From NCBI GenBank assembly GCA_022605955.1, contig JAKCOZ010000015.1:3787287-3851286 (forward strand): DNA of 64,000 nucleotides, written 5' to 3'. The DNA comes from Rallus limicola (Eukaryota; Chordata; Aves; Gruiformes; Rallidae). The notes below the pieces were generated by a model that was not told the DNA's origin, did not search any database, and was given only the letters and a program-made list of their open reading frames with translations. Positions within the stretch are counted from its first letter, which is position 1; the number at the start of each line of letters is the position of its first letter. Made by a program: the position numbers and the translations under genes. This document shows positions 36,432-48,300 of the stretch, piece after piece.

Positions 36432-36640
36432 TCATAGAATCATAGAATCACAGAATCACAAGGGGTTGGAAGGGACCTCCAGAGCTCATGGGGTCCAACC
36501 CCCTGCCAAAGCAGCTCCCAGCTCATAGTGCACAGGTTGGCATCCAGATGAGGCTGGAATCTCTCCAGAGATGGAGACTCCACAACCTCCTATTCCAGTG
36601 AGCCTATTTCAGAGCCCAGGGCTGTCTTTTGTGTCCAGGT
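36432..36640 (-). mobile_element. CR1 LINE 3' fragment (subfamily B)
   Basis: Starts tcatagaatcatagaatcac, then aaggggttggaagggacctc, 'ggggtccaaccccctgccaa' and cagagatggagactccacaa. A short 5'-truncated 3' end with three partial copies of the terminal microsatellite unit. Confidence 0.9.
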
Positions 36641-39600
36641 CTACCCTGCAAAATGTGACTGATCAAGATTCAGCAAGGTAACTCCCAGGCCCAGATAGAC
36701 TTGTGCAAGGGCTTACTACTCCAGAATTGGTCAGAAATAGAGGAAAATTTCTGTTGGGAAATCAGGAGTTGTCAGCAAGAAATATTATCCTAAAAAAGAC
36801 ATCTTTTGCTTGAAAACTGCAAAAGGGCCAGGGAAAGCTCATTGCAGGTAGGAATGAGTATGTGGCAATTGGGGCTGTTCCCAGACCCTGTGCACTACTC
36901 TGCTCTGTCCATACAGACTGACAGACCTGTAAATGACACACCTGGGTCAGGTGTCAGACCAGAAGAACCCTGATCCAGCACGATGGTCCTCATGCCGAAG
37001 TAGGTAACAGCATGCTTCTTCCCAGCCCCTGCAGATGAGCAAGTCACAGTAAGTAGGACAGGGACAGGTAGGTATCGTGACCAAGGGCAACAATCCTATG
37101 AAAGGTGATAACACAGCAACTAAATTGGGCTCAAGACGGTGGCAGGCCTAGAAATTATGGTGCAGAGAGAATCTTTTTGCTTTGGCAGGGCACAAAGTTG
37201 TCTTACAGAGACATTGCATCCCTCAGGATAAAAGATTTGATCACATCTCAGTTGGTGCCAGCCTGACATAGAAGAAAAATTATACATTACAAAATGCTAA
37301 AAGACAGCTAAAGGGAAGGAGTCAGGAGAGGAGATACAGAAACAAAAATAAATCAGAATCACCATAGAGAAAAGGGACTGAAGGTAGAGTGAAAATATAG
37401 AAAAACTTTTGGAAGGTGAAGATTTTAGGAAGAAACAAATATTGAAGAAAGAAAAGGGGGGGTTGGGGGGATAAAAAGCCAGGACATAAAGCCAGGCAGT
37501 GTAGTCAGTGTCCTTTATATCAATTTTTAGTGCTCCTTTTCATCTGCCCTAGGAATAGTTCATAAACCACAGCATTTATTATAGGGGTGGTGTCACAGAC
37601 TGCAAACCTATTTTGTGAATGTTACCACTGGGGGATCACATGTTGAACTGGCCTCCACTGCAGTTGACAGGCTCAATAAATTCAAAAAGATCAAGAACAC
37701 AGGTGACAGAATGTATTTGGAATGTGCATGTTCTTCTCTCTTTTTGTTCCACAAAGAAAGGAATGTGAATCCCCCATGCTACCAGCCACCACATTTTTAT
37801 TGTAAGCCTTGTAAAATCTGATGTTAAAGCCTAAACTCTGGGGTCATGCAATTATGGGAGTCTCTGCTTTCATTTTTTAAAAAGTCAGTTTCTAAACTGT
37901 CTACCTGTGGAGAAAGACTTGGAAGCACAAACATCTACAGACTCAAAGCCAAGTAATTGTTGATTTTTGTTTGGTTTTTTTTTTTAAATGTCTGTTTGAT
38001 GCTGGGATTCTTGATTTTGAATTTCCAGAATACAGACAATAGACACAACAGCTTTCTTCCAGCCAGCACCAAGGCAGATGTGAAGTTCTTACCATGTTCC
38101 TCCATGGTATCCCAGTGAATTGCATTCTGAAAAACCTGTAGGTCTCAATGTGAGTTGTACAGTCTTGACCAACCTTTAATTTGTAGCATGTTCTTCATAG
38201 AAGTGAGCTAATACAGTTTAAGTTCTTAAAGCTTAGCCACTTTTTATTACATTAAGATACATTCCTCATATTTAATATTTATCATAGTTATTAGCCCTTT
38301 TATTTAATGTGGCAGATTTCTGGGGTCAGGCATCCATTAAATCCTGTCAAAACTGGATACAGCTCTGTAGTGCTAGGAAGAACCAAGGATTCTGGACTGA
38401 CAGAGCCAAATTGGGGTTCCAGTCAAGAATTCATGTAATGTAAATTAAAGAAGGAGCAGAAATTCAGTAAGTCAGAAAGAGGGAATGCAGGCACCTGAGT
38501 TGTACACTGCATGAAAAAGAGTGGTAAGATAGTTTAAAGCCCTTTCTGGTATGTTCCCAGGTGCTGCAGCCACCCCTGATGACAGTGTAGACATAGTAAA
38601 ATGTATGATCTTTAAAAAAAATTTAAAAAAAGAGGAGAACTTGTATAAGCAAGAGCTGATTGCTTTGAGCAAGGCCACTATAGCATAACTGGGATCCCTC
38701 CATTAGCTATCCTCTCCACAGGTAGCCCTGTTGTCTCATGACAGAGGATCCACTGAGAGTTAGGGGGACTTAACTGCCCCTTTCCAGTTCCCTCCAGCTC
38801 CTGTATTTCTGCCTTGCTGCAGGAACTTGCTGCTTGATTCTCCAGTGCTTGTCTCCTGCTGTGCACAAGGAATACAAATCACACCGGTGCCGCAGCAGGG
38901 CAGAAGAGATGGGAGTATTTGGCATGCTAAGGCTCCTCCAGGCACTACTGCACATTCTCCACTCCAGCCCTGCAACCTGCAGCCACACCTGCTGAATCCA
39001 CAGTACTGCTCCCTTCAGGGCTGCACTAGGGACAGGGCTGTGTGGCAACAAAACCACTGTGCAAACTGGTCTGTATAGAGCATTCAGCATCTACTCCATG
39101 TATGGCTTCTGTTTCTGGAGAAAGGCAGCTGAGGTTGCAGCTTCTTCTGCCAATGTGCCCTTTCCCATTTATAGTGTAACTACTGTGGAAAATTTAGAAG
39201 GACAGACAAGTGAGGTTGAGTTGTAGAGTCAAACCTTGGGGAGAAGCTGCTTTCAGACATTCAGGTCTGTGTCATCCACATAAAGACTCAATTTGTTTGC
39301 AGGATCTGGTAGCAAAAGAACATACTGAGGAGGGATGTAGAGTTAGCCATACAAGCTGACAGAAGTCCAGATGTCCAGATTTAGCAGACAGGAGGAGTGT
39401 GTGTGCATGTCCACATCTGCCTCTGTGTGTGCTTGCAGAACAAACCAGCTGAGCAGATGTTCCATCTCCTACCACCCTCCTGTTTAAATTTTTCTGCTTT
39501 GTTCCCTTTCCACCCTCCCAGCTGTAGTGCAGGCTGTCTAATTCCTTTCAGGGCTTTAGCAGTGGAGATCACTGGAAGGTTAGAGAGGGTGAAGTGACTG

Positions 39601-39782
39601 CTGGGATGGTATTCTCAACCTCAGTCCCTCTGTGGCAGCTACCCCTGGACCCTGACAGTGCCGGTCATTGGTACTCTGCTTCAAAGTGCAGAGTGTGGAC
39701 CTCATGGTCCAAGGAGCAACATCTGTCAGGAATGTGTTGGACTAAAAGAATTTGTCACCAGGGATGGGACAGTGCAAGTTGT
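36641..39782. other. unique non-coding sequence
   Basis: No gene recognised. It includes a purine-rich stretch at about 37260-37475 with two G-runs, and a T-run near 37974-37984. At 37838-37905 a block ('tgcaattatgggagtctctg', ctttcattttttaaaaagtc) may be another old amniote repeat, not confidently assigned. Confidence 0.5.
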
Positions 39783-39962
39783 GGAGGGGGGCTGTAAGAG
39801 GGAGGGGGGCTGTAAGAGGAAGGGGGCTGTAAGAGGAAGGGGGGCTGTAAGAGGGAGGGGGGCTGTAAGAGGGAGGGGGCTGTAAGAGGGAGGGGGCTGT
39901 AAGAGGAAAGGGGGCTGTAAGAGGGAGGGGGGCTGTAAGAGGGAGGGGGGCTGTAAGAGGGA
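39783..39962 (+). repeat. G-rich minisatellite, ten units of 17-18 bp
   Basis: The ctgtaagag core occurs ten times, starting at 39792, 39810, 39827, 39845, 39863, 39880, 39897, 39915, 39933 and 39951. Cores are separated by A/G-only linkers of five to six G plus ga. Units differ mainly by one base in the G-run and ga/aa changes, so the array is young. The plus strand is strongly G-rich with repeated GGG runs, favouring G-quadruplex-like folding (loops of eight and one). Open frames through it (Arg-Gly-Ala or Leu-Thr-Ala-Pro repeats) are artefacts. Confidence 0.97.
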
Positions 39963-41459
39963 ACAAAGCTTAGGAAAGAGAAAAAGAAAACTAACTGAAC
40001 CACATGGTCATGTTCCACCTTGTAGGACAAACTGGCACCAGGCACTCTCAGACTCAGAAACTTTGTTCTTTTTCTGACAAGACAGAACTCAAGGGTGGTA
40101 GAAAAAAAGCCTTTCTAATGTTCTGGCCTTGATGTGTGAAGCAGTCAGGCCTAGGATTTCTCAACTGATTACCTATTGCCCTACTGTTGGATTTAATGTT
40201 CTTGGCTCCTCTGCTCAAGCAGAAAGTGGAACATTAACTCTTCATAGATTTATTCTTCAAAGCCTTTCACAGGACAGTTGAAGAGAGCAGAAGAAAGGCA
40301 CTATTGTCTACCTAATAAGAAGAAAAAGGCAGCAAGGAGTCTGGGTTTATTAGCATTTCTGCCACTGACTCATTGCATGGTTTGGTATGGTTTTTCTTTT
40401 GCTTCTTCACAGCACTCTTGTAAATATGGTGGGTGTATGTAAATAGCCTTGATATGCTTGGATGGAAGCCATGCAAGAAAGGAATTTGTAAGAGCATAGC
40501 ATGATACTAAAGAGCCATAGCCAAAAAAACTGTGAAGACATGGCTTCCCTAGAGTCACTGTGAGATATTTTCATTTGTCCTTTGGCACAGCAGCTTCAAG
40601 CCCTGACATTTGGATGTCCCTCCCGTGGCTGGCTCCTACAGCGCTGTGAAAGGGATGTAAGCAGCGCACCCCAAGGATGGGGCAGAGTCCTGCAGAGCAA
40701 GCAGAAGGAGGTTTGGAAGCAGAGAGAGAGAGACTTGCACTGTTGCCAACTGAGGGGGCACTGCAAAGAGACATACTGCTAGAGGCCACTGCTGCTGAAG
40801 GGAAAACTGACAGGATGAAGGTCAGTCAATGAAAGGTCCCTTTGTGTCACTGACTCTCAAACTTTCTCCCCCAATTATAGTGTTCTCCCTCTCCCAAAGC
40901 CAGGTTACAATTGTGAAGTTCATCTTTCTTTTTAAAATGTCATTTCTAGTACCTCTGTTGCAGACAAAATTTTGAAAGAATTATTTAAGAAGAAGGGGAA
41001 AATACAAATCTTGTGACTTTTTAAAAGCAAATGCTCTCTGGTTTTTGGTACCTGACTCATTAGCCTTGAAGGCCTGAGACCAGCATTGCTAAATGGGTTA
41101 GTACCACCAGTATCTCAGACTGTTAAAGATAAAAATTGAAACCTAATTAGGAGTTCATGTTGTTTTTTTCTCTAATGTTCCACTCAGCTGGTCCAAGTGA
41201 TACCAGCCTGCTTCATTTCCTTTCCTCCTGCTTGTCAGTTCCACTGCCTGTTTTTCAATTGGTAGCAGAAACCTCCTGGGTTCATGACATATTTCAGAGA
41301 GGGAAGACCTCTGCCAATACCCAGTGATTCTCCATCTTAGTTTAAATAAAGTGAATTTTTTTTGCTGATGGCTCCAAATTTATAAAGCTTCCATTTCTGC
41401 AGGTATATAAACATTTCCTGGAGAGCCATTGTGCTTAAGATCCAGGTAGCCAGTTGGGG
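39963..41459. other. unique non-coding sequence
   Basis: No gene or recognisable repeat. Short open frames overlap on both strands. Confidence 0.5.
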
Positions 41460-41800
41460 CCGTTCTCTACAGTGACTATATTCATTATCCCACTCTTCCC
41501 AGTCCCTTTTCTTCTCTATCTTGCTCTTGCTTTCCCTTAGACACGCTCTCTCTTTCTTATCTCTGCCCTGCAATGTTGTCTTTCTCACTCTGCCTATACT
41601 ACCCATGCCCTTTCCCCCTGAATGCCCCCTCCCCTGCAGCCGGGGCTTCACCCTGCATTGTGTGTACCTCTTTCTGCCTGCTGTGCTTCCATCTTTGCTC
41701 TTCTGCTCTACTCCTTCTCTCCTGCACCTCTCAATTTTTCTCTTTGCCTTTGTCTCCCGCTGCCTCATTCTTCTGTCTCCCAAGGGCTGCTTTCCCAAGA
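41460..41800 (+). other. pyrimidine-rich block
   Basis: About 340 bp with strong C/T bias on the plus strand (runs such as cttcccagtcccttttcttc). The bias creates a 153-codon, very basic minus-strand frame (41337-41798) that looks like a composition artefact. No domain recognised. Confidence 0.6.
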
Positions 41801-42110
41801 GAAGCTAAGTCGAATTGATCTGCCATTTAATTACCTGATGTGTTCATTGCCTGTGCTTGCTGTTTGCAAATAGGCCTGCCTGAAAGTCCCAGGGGGAGGC
41901 AAGGTTGTGTGGCGATGGGGGAGGTGGATAGATGGGCTGGCAGCAGCTCAGCCAGAAGGCAGCTTCCTCGGAAACAAAACACCTGCCAGTAACACCTGTG
42001 CTCGTAAATGTTTGCTGCCATCCTTGGTCGGGCCCCAACATTCAGAGAATGAACGTTTCTATTCCATGGCATCAAACCAAGGCAGCTTTCTGGCACGTGT
42101 GAAAGCTTCT
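41801..42110. other. unique block, possible conserved regulatory element
   Basis: Non-repeat sequence with motif-rich character: attaatta-like ttaattacc, tgctgtttgcaaata (forkhead-like), caggtg-type E-box complements (aacacctgcc, aacacctgtg), tgctcgtaaatgtttgctgc and CACGTG at 42094-42099. Its regulatory role is inferred only from motif density. Confidence 0.2.
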
Positions 42111-43998
42111 AACTAGCACTTACACAGAGCACGCTACATTCAAGTGGAGAAATGCAAGCCAAGAGGCACACACCTCTGTAATTAAGGATAGGGGCATGCT
42201 GTGAGCCCTCCTTTCAGCCCAGTAGCTCCTGCTCCAATGGGCTGTGCATTGCTCTTCCCCATGAAGTGGGGCGCGTGGAGGTTTGGGCAAGGGACGACCG
42301 TGACGTTGACTTATTCTAAAACCTTTCCCTTCAGAATTTCAAAGGGCTTGGTCTGGATACCCAGCTCCCACTCCTGTGGCCTCCCATGCAGGCAAGAGAG
42401 GCCCCCTCTTCCCTATCTAACAGGCACCAGAAAGTCACTGACTCATCCAAGGTCATTGCAATGGTTTCTACTTGTAGTTAAGATGAAATCCGTGTCTTCA
42501 CCTAGACTGCAGACTCAGTCTTCTTTTCCCAAAGGGATTTAAAGAAGGACTATAGTATGAATAGTAGCAGCCCAATTTAAGGGATGTCTGTGCAGAAATC
42601 CTGCCTATGAATTGAGCTGGTTTGGATTTAACACCACAGAGTTGATTAACGAATATGAAAAGATTAAACATCGAGACAATTGGTCTTGCCAGGGAGGCAT
42701 AACTGAGGATTTTTTTGCACTGAGCATGGAGGAGATGACCTTCCCTTTCTGCATGTTTGTGCACGTTTACCTAGCTTGTTTGTGAGGTCCACCCCTCTAC
42801 AAACACCCCTGAGGGTTTCGCTTCACCTCTGTGTAACAGCTGGGTGAAAGCTCTAGGCTCTGAAGGCTTTGCCAATGAATAGACATTTTCTCTTCCCTTT
42901 AAACACCCCATGTGACTTCTTAAGCTTTAGGCAGCAAAACATTCATGGAAGGAGCAGGCCACTGCACCAGTCACCCTGATTTCTGCTGCCTTCCTACCCG
43001 CTGCCCATGCTGACCCTTCCTGCTAGCTCAGTTGTTGTTAGGGGAATAGAAACAGATTACAGTGTGTGTGTGGAGGAGAGTATTATGTCTGCCTCGCAGA
43101 TCAGACACAAGAAATAAAGGAATATGTTAAAATTGGGTAATAATATGTAAGAAACACAGAGCCAATGTGAATTAGCCATAGGAAGAGCTGGCCAGTTGTC
43201 TTCATCGCTTTTGCGAAGCGTTGTCGTTATTTTCTCTGCAGCATCTAGCTAATGGCATCACAGATGCACTCAATTAATCTGGGTACGGGCCCTTCTGGTG
43301 GGCAGGGCTGCAACACACAAATTCATATCCCTGTATTGTTTCTGCTGGGGTTTTGGTGTGTGCATTCAAACAGAAGAAATGCTATCTGCCTGGTTTTTAC
43401 TATCTCCCTTTCTCAGCCTCTCTTTCTTTCCATGAAGGCCTTGAGCTTTCTCTGGTTTATTCCTCTGTTCTCTTTCTCTCAGCATTCATTAAGTCAGCAA
43501 GCTCTTTGAGAAAGAAGATAGTTTTTCATGCTGCTTGGGAAGGGCATCCCTGGTCCTGTTTGGATCCCAGAACCGATCATCTGGAACTGTGTATGTGCAG
43601 GGAGCACAAGATGGCTGTGCAGTGAGGCTTTGTGAGCTGTGCCCATGCAGGCAACACATCAGGAAGCATGCTTGGTGCTGGGAAAAGTCTGAAGATCCCT
43701 TTTCATCTTTCTTCTTACACTGAGTATTACATTAGGAGAAGAGATAGTGTGTGGTGTAGACAAAGGCTAGCTTAGGTGATGCATCTTAGGGAAGATTTTT
43801 GGGCTGCAGGTGAAACACGGAGTTATGAGTCCCTCTTCCTAGGGGCTGGGGTAGCAGGATGACTGTGTATGTTCATCAACGTAGAGCTGGCCAGCCCTGT
43901 CCTCCCAGCCCTTCTTGCTTCTGTCTTTGAGCTTTATGCACAGAACACTGTTCAGCTTATAAAGCACCTTGATTCAAAAAAGCTTTTACGCTTCTACC
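42111..43998. other. unique non-coding sequence
   Basis: No gene recognised. At about 43195-43300 a CpG-retaining stretch (atcgcttttgcgaagcgttg, tcgttattttc) with a small cgctt/aagcg hairpin could be conserved. Confidence 0.45.
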
Positions 43999-44085
43999 TC
44001 AGCCTCACTGAAATCAATGGGATTTAAATACATGCTTAACCTTAACCATGTTCTTGAGTATTCTTCTGAACCTGGCCTTTTATGA
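43999..44085. repeat. ancient amniote repeat relic
   Basis: 'cctcactgaaatcaatggga' then 'ttaaatacatgcttaacctt' and aaccatgttcttgagtattc match the well-preserved old motif ...attgaagtcaatgggacttaagcacatgcttaa...catgtgcttaagtgctttgctgaa. This is the best copy of this class in the window. Confidence 0.6.
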
Positions 44086-44330
44086 AGGTTTAAGTCCCTG
44101 GGAACCTGTATGAGCTTTGCTTTCTTGCATGCTGCTCCTTATATACTATTGATGGAACAATCTGTTCCTCATTAATGCTGCAGATGAAGCCATTTTCCCT
44201 GAATCTGTTTTTTCAGTAGACGTTTTAACTGCTTGTCTTATATGATATTTTTATTTGATTTCCAGTGCCTAGTTACAATATGACAGCAAATCCAGAGCAG
44301 GTTTAATAACTATTTATTCTGTCTCCACAG

Positions 44331-44469
44331 GCATACATTGACTGCTGGAGGTGGCATGAACTCAACGCTGGCGTTAAGCTAAGCAGTGATGGCCATCCTA
44401 CAAAATGAGACACCAAGGCAGAGAATGAGAAATCTCCAGATGCAAATTGCTGTCACGTAGATGTGAAAG
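44331..44469 (+). other. weak candidate non-coding exon
   Basis: A tract ttattctgtctccacag reads as a good splice acceptor, and AAAG|gtatga at 44469/44470 as a good donor, enclosing 139 bp. All three frames contain stops (the most open frame runs 25 codons before TGA), so if transcribed it would be an untranslated or long non-coding exon. Such pairs also occur by chance; no transcript evidence is available. Confidence 0.15.
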
Positions 44470-44740
44470 GTATGAATCACTTCTACTGGAGTTTCAAGGA
44501 AGCTTCCACAGAAATCTGTCGGGAAGGTTCAGGACCCCTTCAGTTGGCGCTGTGTTTTCTTGGAGAGAAGCGGTACGGTCTCATGATTAAGGGAATTGGT
44601 TTTTCACTGACAACTGCTGAATGGAAGCCCCAGCTGTAGAACAGACATACTGCAGGGAGCCCAAATTATGTCACTGTGTACACCATTACCCCAGAGTTAC
44701 GGGCCTGCCTGGGACGTGGCTTTGTGATTCGTGGCTATAT
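44470..44740. other. unique non-coding sequence
   Basis: Nothing recognised between the candidate exon and the CR1. Confidence 0.45.
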
Positions 44741-45190
44741 GGGAATAAAAAGGACAGGGATTTCCTGGAGAGACTCCAAAGAAGGGCTACGAAGATGCTG
44801 AAGGGCCTGGAGCATCTCCCCTGTGAGGAAAGCCTGAGTGAGCTGGGGCTGTTCAGCCTGGAGAAGAGAAGACTAAGGGGGGACCTGATGAATGTCTATA
44901 ATTATCTTAAGCGTGGGATGCAGGGGGAGTTGGCCGGTCCCTTTCTGTGTCTGTGGGGACAGGACAAGGGGCAATGGCTGCAAGTTGGAGCAGAGGAAGT
45001 TCCCCACCCCCAGTGAGGGTGAGGGAGCCCTGGGCCAGGCTGCCCAGGGGGGTGTGGAGTCTCCATCTCTGGAGAGATTCCAGCCCTGTCTGGACGCTGC
45101 CTTGTGCACTATGAGCTGGGAGCTGCTTTGGCAGGGGGTTGGACCCCATGAGCTCTCCAGGCCCCTTCCAACCCCTACAATTCTGTGATA
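44741..45190 (+). mobile_element. CR1 LINE, 5'-truncated 3' end with RT C-terminal relic (subfamily B)
   Basis: Starts at ataaaaaggacagggatttc and ends at cccttccaacccctacaatt followed by ctgtgata. The upstream part translates to DRDFLERLQRRATKMLKGLE, then [20 protein letters not shown], the last stretch of CR1 ORF2. It is the same subfamily as 23255-23971 and lacks about 20 bp present there near 45005 (gaagttcccc joined to acccccagtgagg). Confidence 0.94.
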
Positions 45191-45305
45191 CTGGTCACTC
45201 TGGAGGTGACAACTTTGGTGGAGGCTGTTGTCCTTCCTCCTCCTTGTGAGAACTAGGTTTTTTTTAAGCATTACCAACAGATTGCTCCCTGTTGTGAGCC
45301 ACTTC

Positions 45306-45346
45306 ACACTTGTCACTCCACACTTGTCACTCCTTGTTTGTCACTC
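45306..45346 (+). repeat. short tandem repeat, three units of 14-15 bp
   Basis: Two near-exact copies of cacttgtcactcca and a third diverged copy (gtttgtcactc) lie head to tail. Confidence 0.8.
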
Positions 45347-48300
45347 TGTCTGTCATGGTGTCATTCCTTTCCACCCCCTGGCAGGAAGTTAGGATGGTTT
45401 CCTTTGGCAGCTGCACTTCATGCTGGCTCCCTGGAGAGCAGGGATCCTTCTGTGCATCTGCATGCAGCTCACCTTTCACTACACAGAGCCTGTCCTCTCA
45501 GAGGTTGGACTTCTGTGTGCTGAGGACACCAGTTGGGCACTGGGATGCATGTTGAGCTACTGGCAAGTGTGTTATTCACACTGGACCAAAATCTGCAAAA
45601 TCAGGATTGCTGGCTACCAGGAAACCCTTTGCTCTACTGAGAATGAGGTCTGTGGAGTAGGTCCAGGGAAGTTCTGCTGCTGGACAAAGAGTAGCAGGAC
45701 ACAGAAAAGCCTTCAAAGTGAGAGGTCACAAGAAAAACTGAACAACATAAACAAATTCTCTGTGGGAGTACTTTCCAATATTACAGCTTTTCTTGGAGTC
45801 TGGTTTAGTAAATCCCTGTGCCAGTCCAATATTCCTTGGTCCTTCCCACTGCTCTAGTGCATTCAGAACCCGGTGTACATGAGCTGGGGAGCTCTGCCAG
45901 TCTCATTGCAATGCCTGCCCTTTCTGGAAAGTCTCTCCTGTGAGGTATTTGAAAGGTATTTAATCCAACTGTAAATCCCTTGCTGCAGTGCATGCCAAGC
46001 AAGCCTCTTCCAAGGCAGGTGTCTCCCTGGTTATAATCTGCAGAGAGGATGGGAGAGAGCAGCAAAGGATACAACCTCTCTGTCCGACCACAGATGGGAA
46101 GGTCTGCCTTCTCCTGCCGTGGCTCAGGCAAGCCCCATCCCTCTGGATGCTCAGGAGCAGTTATGGGAACAGCTGCGCTGGGCACTGTGCAGGAGGAGGG
46201 GCCAGAGCCACCTAGAGTGTGTTACCCTGCTCTCCCCATGCCGGGCTCCTGATGGAGGCAGAGCACAGACAGTTCATGTTGTCTTGCAATAAGAAGGCTG
46301 ACAACGGGAAAGTGTCTGTTTGCAAGGGCTCATGAACCAACTAGTGGTCTGCTTAGCACTGTTTTACCACGAAAAGAACTGAAGTATAGGGCAAGAGCTG
46401 CCTTTTGAAAGGACCAGTAGCTGTTTCAGTAAGCAGTGGTGCTGTGTATTCTCAATGTTCTTTCTCTACTGAGCATTGGTAAGGTACAGGAAGGAAGGAA
46501 GGATTCAAACACCCTCAGTGATTTCTTGACTGTGCTGTGCAAAATAGAGATCTAAACCTGGCCCAAGGCAAGCTCAACATCACTTTGGATTAGTCATGGT
46601 GGTGTTCATGTGGCTGACCATGAGACTCAGCACCAAATGCTGCTGTCCTGGTGTTTATGGGGTGGAAGCTTTAGGAGACAGGTACCATCAGACTTCACAT
46701 TCTCCTTCATTTCGATCTGTGATGGCCACAAAAGTATCCAGTGGGTTCTGATGCTGAATAAAGATGAGAAGAGTTTATCTGCCACTTTCTTCTGTATCTT
46801 TAGATATCCAAAATCCCAGTGTTGTGAGCTCTGATTTGGATTTCTGGCAGCACAACACATGAATTAGATAACTTGTTCTTCTTCCTAATACAATTAGATA
46901 ATTTTGTGCTGTTTCACCAACCTCTTCTTGTGTGACTTAGGTGATGAGTCTGTGTGTCTGGGACAGGTTTAATGCCTACCCGCCCACAGGTTCCTCTTAA
47001 GCTGTCATTTTACACTGTCATTTTATCAGAGTTCCCACCTGAGACTGTGACTGCAGTGGTGTGCACTTAGTCTGATGTTCAGTGTGAACTGCTTCCAGCA
47101 CTGCTGCTTTCCCTGATTTTTTATGGTAGCTTACAGGTGATCTCACAAATTTTAGGGAAAACTAAAAGGGGGCTGTAAGAGCAGCTGGCCCTGACTGATT
47201 ATGTTTAACCTTAAGGGAATCTGTCCATTATAAACTTGCTTTTACAGTGAAGGAAGGATGTTTTACCAAGGATGAGAGCTATTTCCATGCTGTCAGCTCC
47301 CAAACAACTGCAGATCTATGTGTAACACTGCACAGAGAAGGGTGGGGGTGGGGGGTATTTCCTTTGGTTGTGTTGCCAATTCAACAGCCCCAGAGTCCTG
47401 CCTGTGGGTGACCCACCAAATCCTCAATATGTAAAATGTACATGCAGTAATTTGCTGTCCTCTGTTTTCAGGAAGGTCATGTGGTTCTCAAAGCAAAAGT
47501 ATCACTGGGAGATACAGTTCTAATTGTACATGAAGGTGATCTGATTAATTAAATGTAAAGAGTTTTCCAAACTAAAAAGCAGTAGCAGTCCTTCTTAGAT
47601 GGACTCTACAATTTTGTATGCCCCATAATGATTCTGCTGGATAATTTACCCTTCCTCTGAGGATTATCTAGCTGATGTGGAGGACTTGTGTGCCACTTAG
47701 CTCTTCTCCTATAAAGCATGAGATTTGGCAGAGCATTTGCAAGGATGCTTTCTCTCTCATTTTGGCTCAACGCTGAACAGCCCTCCTCTTTTTAATGGCA
47801 TGTCACACTGGCTGAGAACATGGGTTGTATTGCTCTTCATCTTGTGTCTAAGGCCATAGTCCTTAGAAGGACTAAGGGAAGATTTTTCAAATAGGCCTGA
47901 AGTGATGTAGCTGCCTCAGCTCCACTGCTGCACCACGTTGCTTTGTGAGATGCCATCTCTTTTCTCCCCACAGAAGCTCCAGGGTGCAAGTGGGTTGAAG
48001 TTTGGAGACAAGATAGCTAATGCTGGTTTCTTTGAGAAGTAGCTGGAACATGCAGCATTGTTTCCACCACTGAGTTGCTTATTAACAAGGAAAAAAATCT
48101 ATTTCTTTTTGATCTTTTCCTGCACAGATAGCTTGAAATGCTCTTTCCCAAGTACTTTCCAAGGAAGTCACCTCTTTTCTCTCTGAAGAAGCTCTTACTC
48201 TGATTATCTGTTGTAATGGAGGCTCTGTGTGGGACTGCCTTTAAAAGACCACTCAACAGTTTCAGAAACCACAGTTCTCTGTAGCTAGTATTAGCTGCTG

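Noticed and set aside
39783..39962. Regularly spaced repeats considered as a CRISPR array
   Set aside because: Units are contiguous 17-18-bp tandem repeats without unique spacers, in a bird genome.
39742..39966. Leu-Thr-Ala-Pro repeat protein on the minus strand
   Set aside because: It is a translation of the 17-18-bp minisatellite; unit lengths of 17 and 18 break the frame repeatedly.
41337..41798. Very basic 153-codon minus-strand open frame
   Set aside because: The Lys/Arg/Glu richness follows directly from the purine bias of the strand; no domain.
44621..45016. 131-codon plus-strand open frame with conserved-looking residues
   Set aside because: The conserved part is the C-terminal relic of CR1 ORF2, not a host gene.
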